Shown here piece after piece: positions 1 through 5,009 of a stretch of 5,009 bases of DNA (positions within the stretch are counted from its first letter, which is position 1; the number at the start of each line of letters is the position of its first letter). The position numbers and the translations under genes were made by a program. The notes under the pieces are model-generated. The model was given only the letters and a program-made list of their open reading frames with translations, was not told the DNA's origin and did no database searches. The DNA is from Pyrinomonadaceae bacterium (lineage in GTDB: Bacteria; Acidobacteriota; Blastocatellia; Pyrinomonadales; Pyrinomonadaceae): the NCBI GenBank assembly GCA_014379795.1, contig JACMLC010000090.1:1-5009 (forward strand), in the 5' to 3' direction.

Positions 1-101
1 CAGTTTTGAGTTTTGAGTTTTCAGTTCTACCAGGTGAGCGTCGGTCATAGCTGCTCCGGCCCTGGCAGGGCTGAAAACTGAAAACTGAAAACTCAAAACT
101 G
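1..101. repeat. Inverted repeat made of 7-bp tandem units, upstream of gene 1
   Basis: The left arm (1-26) reads C followed by AGTTTTG, AGTTTTG, AGTTTTC and AGTT. The right arm (76-101, with one further unit starting at 73) holds GAAAACT three times, CAAAACT once and a final G. Base i pairs with base 102-i over 26 positions with one mismatch (G15 against G87). The central part is GC-richer and contains CCAGG (30-34) and CCTGG (61-65), which could extend the pairing at a shifted register. The right arm ends 15 bases before the gene 1 start codon, so any promoter of gene 1 lies inside or left of the repeat. The transcript could form a long AU-rich hairpin here. Whether it ends an upstream gene, regulates gene 1, or is a passive dispersed repeat cannot be told. 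The element may continue left of the window. Confidence 0.85.
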
Positions 102-104
102 CCT

Positions 105-110
105 GAAAGG
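105..110 (+). promoter_or_regulatory. Ribosome binding site of gene 1
   Basis: GAAAGG lies six bases before the ATG at 117. It is a purine-rich Shine-Dalgarno-like sequence at normal spacing and supports that start. It directly follows the right arm of the inverted repeat (ending at 101), so pairing in the repeat could affect access of the ribosome; that last point is inference. Confidence 0.55.
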
Positions 111-116
111 CTTCCA

Positions 117-1481
117 ATGAAACGACTCGCACTTATCTTCTTCTTTCTTTGTCTTATCTCTGTGAGCGCGCGGGCGCAGAACTGGCCGCAGTTTCGCGGG
201 CCGTTGGCCTCCGGCGTGGCCGAGGGGAAAAGCGCGCCCGTCAAGTGGGATGCGGAAAAATCTACGAACATCAAGTGGAAGACACCGATTCCGGGGCTGT
301 CGCACTCAAGCCCGATTGTGTGGGGCAACAAGGTCTTTATCACGACCGCCGTCAGCAGCCTGCCGAAAGATGAAACGCGATTCGGGCTTTACGGCGACGT
401 GGCTCCGGTCAAGGACGATCCCAAACATACATGGAGGGTTTACTGTCTGGACAAGCAGACGGGAAAAATTCTGTGGGAGCGCACGGCCTACGAAGGCATA
501 CCCAAAGTCAAACGTCATCCGAAGTCATCGCACGCCGCTTCGACGCCTGCGACGGACGGCAAACACATCATCGCCCTCTTCGGCTCTGAAGGACTTTATT
601 GCTATGACACGAAGGGCAAGCTGCTCTGGAAGCAGGATGTAGGCGTGCTCGACGCAGGCTGGTTCTATGACCCGGATTACCAGTGGGAGCACGGCAGCTC
701 GCCTATCATTTATAAGAACCTCGTCATCTTGCAGGCAGACATTCAGAAGAATTCTTTCATTGCCGCCTATGACCTCAAGACAGGCAAGCAAGTCTGGAAA
801 ACTGCGCGCGAAGAGATTTCGTCGTGGGGCACGCCGACCGTTTACGAGGGCAAGACGCGCGCCGAACTCATCACCAACGGCACGAAGGCTGTGCGCGGTT
901 ATGACCCTTTGACGGGCAAGGAACTCTGGCGGCTCACGCCCAGTTCCGAGATCACGACGCCGACGCCCTTTGTCGCGCTCGACCTGATTTTCGTCGCCAG
1001 CGGCTATCGCCCGATGCAGCCCATCTACGCCATCAAGCCCGGAGCCAGCGGCGACATCTCGCTCAAGGAAGGGAAAGAATCGTCTGAGTTTATCGCGTGG
1101 AGCAAGACGCGCGGCGGCCCGTACATGCCGACGCCAATCGTCTACAGCGAGCTGCTCTACGTCTGTTCAAACAATGGAGTGCTGACGGCCTACAACGCGC
1201 GCACGGGCGAGCGCGTCTACCAGCAGCGACTCGCGGACAGGGGCGGCGCGTTCACAGCCTCGCCCATCGCTTCGGACGGAAAGATTTACCTGAGCAGCGA
1301 GGACGGCGAAATCTTTGTCGTCAAGGCAGGCCCCAAGCACGAGTTGCTATCCGTCAATCCGATAGGCGAAGTCCTGATGGCAACGCCTGCCATCTCCGAC
1401 GGGATACTCATCGTGCGCGGTATCAATCACGTCTTCGCGGTCGCAGAAAGCGCGGCGACGAACGGTAAAGAGAAGAAATAA
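117..1481 (+). CDS. Exported PQQ_2-type (PQQ-like) beta-propeller repeat protein
   Basis: This complete 454-residue protein begins with a signal peptide: basic MKR, a hydrophobic stretch at residues 4-17, and a probable signal peptidase I cut after ARA (18-20), before Q21. The mature protein opens with WPQFRGP (23-29), the usual start of a family of secreted propeller proteins common in Planctomycetes and Acidobacteria. Blade signatures of the form (Y)xxDxxTGKxxW recur: LDKQTGKILW (111-120), YDTKGKLLW (163-171), YDLKTGKQVW (218-227), YDPLTGKELW (262-271) and the degenerate YNARTGERVY (359-368). SSP or TP turns precede many blades. The fold is thus a multi-bladed (seven- or eight-blade) propeller. 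It lacks the long helical and cofactor regions of quinoprotein alcohol dehydrogenases, so PQQ binding is doubtful; a BamB-like scaffold or carbohydrate-related role is possible. Substrate and partner are unknown. The start is supported by GAAAGG at 105-110 and by the signal peptide. No convincing intrinsic terminator follows the TAA. Confidence 0.93.
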   Translation: MKRLALIFFFLCLISVSARAQNWPQFRGPLASGVAEGKSAPVKWDAEKSTNIKWKTPIPGLSHSSPIVWGNKVFITTAVSSLPKDETRFGLYGDVAPVKDDPKHTWRVYCLDKQTGKILWERTAYEGIPKVKRHPKSSHAASTPATDGKHIIALFGSEGLYCYDTKGKLLWKQDVGVLDAGWFYDPDYQWEHGSSPIIYKNLVILQADIQKNSFIAAYDLKTGKQVWKTAREEISSWGTPTVYEGKTRAELITNGTKAVRGYDPLTGKELWRLTPSSEITTPTPFVALDLIFVASGYRPMQPIYAIKPGASGDISLKEGKESSEFIAWSKTRGGPYMPTPIVYSELLYVCSNNGVLTAYNARTGERVYQQRLADRGGAFTASPIASDGKIYLSSEDGEIFVVKAGPKHELLSVNPIGEVLMATPAISDGILIVRGINHVFAVAESAATNGKEKK

Positions 1482-1529
1482 AATTTCTGTGCAGCCGCTT
1501 CTAATTAACCCAAGTTGCCAGTTAATAAA

Positions 1530-1552
1530 TTGCCACTAGCTTTAGCTAGTGG
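1530..1552. repeat. Hairpin repeat, left copy of the 23-bp inverted pair
   Basis: TTG is followed by CCACTAGCT, a two-base TT loop, and AGCTAGTGG, giving a 9-bp perfect stem at 1533-1552. The whole 23 bases are the exact reverse complement of 1664-1686. Confidence 0.9.
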
Positions 1553-1572
1553 AGACATGGCACAACAGAAAG

Positions 1573-1586
1573 TTGGCTTTAGCCAA
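1573..1586. repeat. Short hairpin TTGGCT-TT-AGCCAA
   Basis: Six-base perfect stem with a two-base TT spacer. It shares the GCTTTAGC core with the larger hairpins and is the near-reverse complement (two differences) of 1629-1642. Confidence 0.75.
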
Positions 1587-1628
1587 AATATAAATAAATC
1601 TTAATCCTTATTGCTTTAGCTCAAATCT

Positions 1629-1642
1629 TCGGCTAAAGCCGA
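1629..1642. repeat. Short hairpin TCGGCT-AA-AGCCGA
   Basis: Six-base perfect stem with a two-base AA spacer, in opposite orientation to the hairpin at 1573-1586. It is flanked by the imperfect pair TTGCTTTAGCT (1611-1621) and AGCTAAGGAGCAA (1644-1656), which could form a longer bulged stem around it. Confidence 0.75.
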
Positions 1643-1663
1643 CAGCTAAGGAGCAATCTTGAT

Positions 1664-1686
1664 CCACTAGCTAAAGCTAGTGGCAA
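1664..1686. repeat. Hairpin repeat, right copy of the 23-bp inverted pair
   Basis: CCACTAGCT, a two-base AA spacer and AGCTAGTGG form a 9-bp perfect stem at 1664-1683, followed by CAA. The unit is the exact reverse complement of 1530-1552. Confidence 0.9.
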
Positions 1687-1725
1687 CTTAAGCAATCCGC
1701 CAATTATCTACCACTGGCAACTTGG

Positions 1726-1927
1726 TTATTTAAAGAAGACAGGCGGCTTTCCGTCTCCCCCGAAATGGTAAACGCCCGCTTTTAGCTGTTTAATTAATGC
1801 GAGCTTATTAGTTGTCGCACGCGCACGCTCTCTTTCCGCGAGAGAAGATTTAACAGTCACGAGACACCGGATTATGATTCCTGCTGCTTGCCCCCATTGC
1901 GGCGGTTGGTCGCTCCTCCCGTCCCCC
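1726..1927. other. Remaining spacer and upstream region of gene 2; no gene supported
   Basis: Between the repeat element and gene 2 I see no RNA gene, no convincing sigma-70 promoter pair and no terminator. The reading frame of gene 2 is open back to a TAA at 1769-1771 and contains one earlier ATG at 1874, which would add 18 residues including a CPHC sequence. A reverse-strand frame is also open across this region and ends at its left edge, but it has no recognisable family and mostly opposes gene 2. No Shine-Dalgarno sequence precedes 1928: the bases just before it are pyrimidine-rich. Confidence 0.5.
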
Positions 1928-4900
1928 ATGTTCGTCCGGCACGATAAAATAAAAATTGTTAAGCCGTTTACCTGCGCGCTGGCAATGTTTTTCCTGCTGC
2001 TCGCTGGCTGCGCGTCTGTCGCGCGGGCGCAGACCTTTGTTGATAGCGGCTTTGCCGCAGAGACCATCGCGACGCTGCCAGTCTTTAAGCCAACCGGCCT
2101 GACTTTTGCGCCAGACGGGCGCATCTTTATCTGGCAGAAGGACGGCATTGTCAGAATTTTTAAGAACGGCGCGCTGCTGCCGACGCCTTTTATAGACATT
2201 CAATCGCGCGTCAATACTTTGGGTGATCGCGGAATGCTCGGCCTCACTCTTGATCCGAACTTCCAGACCAACGGTTATGTGTATCTTCTTTATACTTACG
2301 AGGAAGCTGGTAATCCGAACAGCAGCGCTCCCAAAACTGCGCGCCTGACGCGCGTGAGGGCGAATCCGGCGAATACGGATGTCGCGCTGGCCGGAAGCGA
2401 AGTCGTTATCTTAGGCAGCGTCGGTGCGCCGCCGTGCGGCAACTCTCCGGTCGGCGCGGATTGCATTCCTTCGGACGCAGACTCGCATGGCATAGGGACT
2501 GTGCGCTTTGCTCCTGATGGAAAACTGCTGGTCGGAGTCGGCGACGGCGCAGACTATGCCGCAACCGACCCGCTGGCCCTGCGCGCGCAGGACTTGAATA
2601 GTTTTTCGGGAAAAATCCTGCGCATCAATCCTGACGGCAGCGCGCCCGGTGATAATCCTTTCGACGACGGCACGAATTCCATACGCTCAAAAGTTTATGC
2701 CTACGGCTTGCGCAATCCGTATCGCTTCAGCGTGCACCCGTTGACGGGAGAAGTTTTAATAGCCGATGTCGGTTGGAATGACTTTGAGGAGATCAATCGC
2801 GGGCGCGGAGCCAACTTTGGCTGGCCCTGTTACGAAGGCCACGCGCCGCAGCCAGCCTACAATGCGCAGTTTGCGCTGTGCCAGCAGCTTCCGAGCAGCG
2901 CCGTCACGCCGCCGCTTTATACTTACAGCCACGAAGAAGGCAATTCTATTATCGGTGGAGCTTTCTATACCGCGACGCAGTTTCCGGCGCAGTATCAAGG
3001 CAGCTATTTCTTTGCCGATTACGGCGGCGAATTTATCCGCCGCATGACATTCGACGCGGGCGGCCACATGCTCGGCGTCCAGACCTTTGCGACGAATGTC
3101 GTTGCGCCGGTCTCTCTGGAGCTGGGGCCGGACGGCTGGCTTTATTACATCGCTCTTGAGACGGGACAGGTGCGCCGCATCAAGTTTAGTGGCCCTGTCG
3201 CGGAAGCTTCAGCGACGCCGCTCTGGGGCTACTCTCCGCTGAACGTCTCTTTCTCAAGCGCGGGGTCTATCAGCACCAGCGGCGGCTCTCTAACTTATCT
3301 TTGGGAGTTCGGCGACGGCGCGACTTCAACTTTACAGAACCCGTCGCACGTCTACACAGCGACGGTCGTGAGGACGTTTGAAGCAAAGCTGACTGTCACA
3401 GACTCGCAGATGAGAAGCGCCATTGACCGGGTCACGATAACCATCGGCAGCACGCCACCTACCGCAACCATCCTCAGCCCTGCCAATGGAACCGGCGTGA
3501 GAGCCGGTGACGTGGTGAACTTTCAGGGAATGGGGACAGACCCGGATCAGAATCTTCCGCCGGGCGCGCTCAGTTGGTCTGTGCTGCTGCATCACAACCA
3601 GCATGTGCATCCTTACCTGACCGCGACCGGACAGAGCGGGAGTTTTACGGTCGAGTCGCACGGCGCGGGCATCTACTCATACGAGATTATTTTGACCGCG
3701 ACGGACAGCAGCGGCCTCACCAATACCAAGAGCATCAACCTGCCTGTCACAGCGTCTCTGTTGCCCGCTCCGTGGATAAATGGAGACATCGGCGTCGTCG
3801 GCTCAAGCGGCAGCGCAAGCTTTGCGGGCGGGACGTTTACCTTGCACGGCGCGGGCGCGGACATCTGGGATCAAGCGGATGCTTTCCATTTTGTCTATCG
3901 GCCATTAAACGGCAACGGCGAGATCGTGGCGCGCGTCGCCAGCCTTGAGAACACACATCCCAACGCGAAGGCGGGCGTCATGATCCGCGAGACGCTCACG
4001 CCCGATTCGCCACACGCCATCCTCAATGTCACTCCGGCTGCGGGCATCGAGTTCATGCGCCGCCTCAGTCCCGGAGCGATTACGGATTACACTTCCGTCG
4101 GAAACGAGACCGCGCCGAAGTGGCTCAAGCTCGTGCGCGCGGGCGACATTTTCAGCGCGTACAAATCGAACGACGGTGCGATCTGGACGCTGGTCGGGAC
4201 AGACACGATTGACATGGAGGCCGAGGTCTATATCGGCATGGCCGTGACGAGCCACAATGATCCGGGCTTGACGACAGCAGTGCTGGAAAACGTTAGCGTC
4301 ATTACTCCCACAGGCTCGAACAACCCGCCGACGGCGAGCATCAACAGCCCTGCCGGCGGCGCAACTTTTACCGCTCCTGCAAATATCACGATCAATGCTA
4401 CTGCGAGCGACAGCGACGGCACAGTGAGCCGCGTTGAGTTTTACTCCGGGACTACTTTACTCAATACGGACACGGTTGCGCCATACAGCTTCGCATGGAA
4501 CAACGTGGCGGCGGGTAGTTACTCCTTGACCGTCAAAGCCGTAGACAATTTGGATGCGATGACCGTTTCCGCTCCGGTCAATGTCACGGTGCAGAACACT
4601 CCGGGCGCGACTTTATTGATTGACGATTTCAACGACAACGCGCAAGACACCGCGAAGTGGACTTTCGGAACCATTCAGGGCGCAATCTATTCCGGCCCCG
4701 GAGCTTGGGATGCAAGCGTCCCTGTGCTTGAGCGAAATCAACGTCTCGAAATTTCTCCGCGCGCAAATGTCAGCCGCGACCATTACAACGGTTATGTTTC
4801 CGTCGCCGCGTGGAATCTGACAAACGCGCGTGCCAGCGTCGAAGTCGTTCAGGTGGCTGCGGGCGGTTCGACAAACACACAGCTTGCCCTGTGCCTCGAT

Positions 4901-5009
4901 GCGGGCAACTTTTACATGATCTCCATCGAAAGCGGGCAACTGCGTTTTGAGCAGGTCATCAATCGCGACAGATCAACCGTCAGCATCGCTTACAACGCAG
5001 CGCAGCATC
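1928..5009 (+). CDS. Glucose/sorbosone dehydrogenase-like PQQ propeller with PKD, Ig-like and concanavalin-like domains (3' end missing)
   Basis: Open to the window edge: 1027 residues seen, no stop. The N-terminus has a basic region (R4 to K12), a hydrophobic core (14-26), a lipobox-like LAGC (25-28) and ARA-Q (32-35). Residues about 40-421 form a GSDH propeller: GDRGMLGLTLDPNF (from 99), SHGIGTVRFAPDG with H187, VGVGDG (202-207), SGKILRINPDG (227-237), YGLRNPYRF with R262 and N263, and NFGWP (296-300). In Acinetobacter soluble glucose dehydrogenase the matching His is the catalytic base and the Arg-Asn contacts PQQ, so a PQQ-dependent sugar or aldehyde oxidase is likely; substrate is unknown. 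Then come PKD (424-507, WEFGDG at 459), an Ig-like module (508-607), a DUF1349-like concanavalin domain (615-793), a Big_7-type Ig domain (798-889) and the start of a second concanavalin-like domain (897 on). ATG 1928 is chosen for its signal peptide; ATG 1874 is the alternative. Confidence 0.9.
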   Translation, partial: MFVRHDKIKIVKPFTCALAMFFLLLAGCASVARAQTFVDSGFAAETIATLPVFKPTGLTFAPDGRIFIWQKDGIVRIFKNGALLPTPFIDIQSRVNTLGDRGMLGLTLDPNFQTNGYVYLLYTYEEAGNPNSSAPKTARLTRVRANPANTDVALAGSEVVILGSVGAPPCGNSPVGADCIPSDADSHGIGTVRFAPDGKLLVGVGDGADYAATDPLALRAQDLNSFSGKILRINPDGSAPGDNPFDDGTNSIRSKVYAYGLRNPYRFSVHPLTGEVLIADVGWNDFEEINRGRGANFGWPCYEGHAPQPAYNAQFALCQQLPSSAVTPPLYTYSHEEGNSIIGGAFYTATQFPAQYQGSYFFADYGGEFIRRMTFDAGGHMLGVQTFATNVVAPVSLELGPDGWLYYIALETGQVRRIKFSGPVAEASATPLWGYSPLNVSFSSAGSISTSGGSLTYLWEFGDGATSTLQNPSHVYTATVVRTFEAKLTVTDSQMRSAIDRVTITIGSTPPTATILSPANGTGVRAGDVVNFQGMGTDPDQNLPPGALSWSVLLHHNQHVHPYLTATGQSGSFTVESHGAGIYSYEIILTATDSSGLTNTKSINLPVTASLLPAPWINGDIGVVGSSGSASFAGGTFTLHGAGADIWDQADAFHFVYRPLNGNGEIVARVASLENTHPNAKAGVMIRETLTPDSPHAILNVTPAAGIEFMRRLSPGAITDYTSVGNETAPKWLKLVRAGDIFSAYKSNDGAIWTLVGTDTIDMEAEVYIGMAVTSHNDPGLTTAVLENVSVITPTGSNNPPTASINSPAGGATFTAPANITINATASDSDGTVSRVEFYSGTTLLNTDTVAPYSFAWNNVAAGSYSLTVKAVDNLDAMTVSAPVNVTVQNTPGATLLIDDFNDNAQDTAKWTFGTIQGAIYSGPGAWDASVPVLERNQRLEISPRANVSRDHYNGYVSVAAWNLTNARASVEVVQVAAGGSTNTQLALCLDAGNFYMISIESGQLRFEQVINRDRSTVSIAYNAAQH

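Larger units (their letters stand above)
1510..1725. repeat. Nested inverted-repeat element (REP/MITE-like) between the genes
   Basis: The ends are a 13-bp perfect inverted pair, CCAAGTTGCCAGT (1510-1522) and ACTGGCAACTTGG (1713-1725). Inside lies a 23-bp perfect inverted pair (1530-1552 and 1664-1686), each member itself a hairpin. Two shorter hairpins (1573-1586 and 1629-1642) sit further in. The octamer GCTTTAGC occurs at 1539, 1576 and 1613, and its complement GCTAAAGC at 1632 and 1670, so orientation flips near the middle. The segment is clearly AT-richer than the flanking genes and contains no plausible reading frame. Such structure fits a non-autonomous mobile or REP/BIME-like element, but no transposase is in the window and I see no clear target-site duplication. 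It could also act as a bidirectional transcription barrier after gene 1. Confidence 0.75.

Noticed and set aside
93..1468. Several overlapping frames on both strands inside gene 1
   Set aside because: They are rich in Arg and Ala, lack family signatures, and lie in other frames of a gene with clear propeller repeats and a signal peptide.
117..1481. Quinoprotein alcohol dehydrogenase or BamB proper
   Set aside because: The length and repeats fit a propeller, but there is no vicinal Cys-Cys of PQQ alcohol dehydrogenases, no cytochrome c CXXCH, and no lipobox as in BamB, so only the general family is called.
1482..1560. Intrinsic terminator for gene 1
   Set aside because: The first hairpin after the stop (1533-1552) is followed by GGAGACATGG rather than a T run and lies about 50 bases downstream, so it is better explained as part of the repeat element.
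1510..1725. CRISPR array
   Set aside because: The repeated units are short palindromes in mixed orientation with uneven spacing and no constant spacer length, and no cas gene is present.
1726..2199. Reverse-strand open frame of 157 residues, partly outside gene 2
   Set aside because: Most of it opposes the strongly supported GSDH coding frame, there is no recognisable domain, signal peptide or ribosome binding site, and GC-rich genes often leave the opposite strand open. Its tail in the spacer looks protein-like by eye only; a protein search with hits would be needed to revive it.
2296..4939. Frames on both strands inside gene 2
   Set aside because: They are shadows of the long dehydrogenase reading frame, which is continuous and carries domain motifs along its whole length.

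Overview
The window holds two rightward genes for exported proteins, separated by an AT-richer, repeat-bearing spacer, with a third repeat at the left edge. Gene 1 (117-1481) is a complete PQQ_2-type beta-propeller protein of 454 residues. Gene 2 starts at about 1928, reads open to the last base without a stop, and is therefore at least 1027 residues long and truncated by the window. It is a soluble-type glucose/sorbosone dehydrogenase propeller followed by a PKD domain, Ig-like modules and two concanavalin-like modules.

The organism is probably a free-living Gram-negative bacterium with a moderately high GC content, most likely an acidobacterium (Blastocatellia/Pyrinomonadaceae-like). This is inferred from the 'NWPQFRGP' opening of gene 1, the ARA-Q signal-peptide ends of both proteins, the large multidomain dehydrogenase, and the small hairpin repeats between genes. 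Planctomycetes and Verrucomicrobia carry similar protein families and cannot be excluded.

Layout: 1-101 is a near-perfect inverted repeat built of 7-bp units. 105-110 is a ribosome binding site for gene 1. 1482-1927 is a 446-bp spacer. Most of it is a nested, roughly symmetrical inverted-repeat element (about 1510-1725) with five copies of an octamer, GCTTTAGC or its complement. The remainder (1726-1927) has no feature I can support except possible alternative start signals for gene 2.

Both genes encode exported beta-propellers from fold families that include PQQ enzymes. Only gene 2 shows residues expected of a PQQ-dependent sugar or aldose dehydrogenase; gene 1 has only structural propeller repeats. 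They point the same way but are separated by the repeat element, so I do not claim an operon. I found no tRNA, rRNA, CRISPR array, transposase, defence system or phage gene. The coding content is ordinary; the unexplained structure is in the non-coding repeats.
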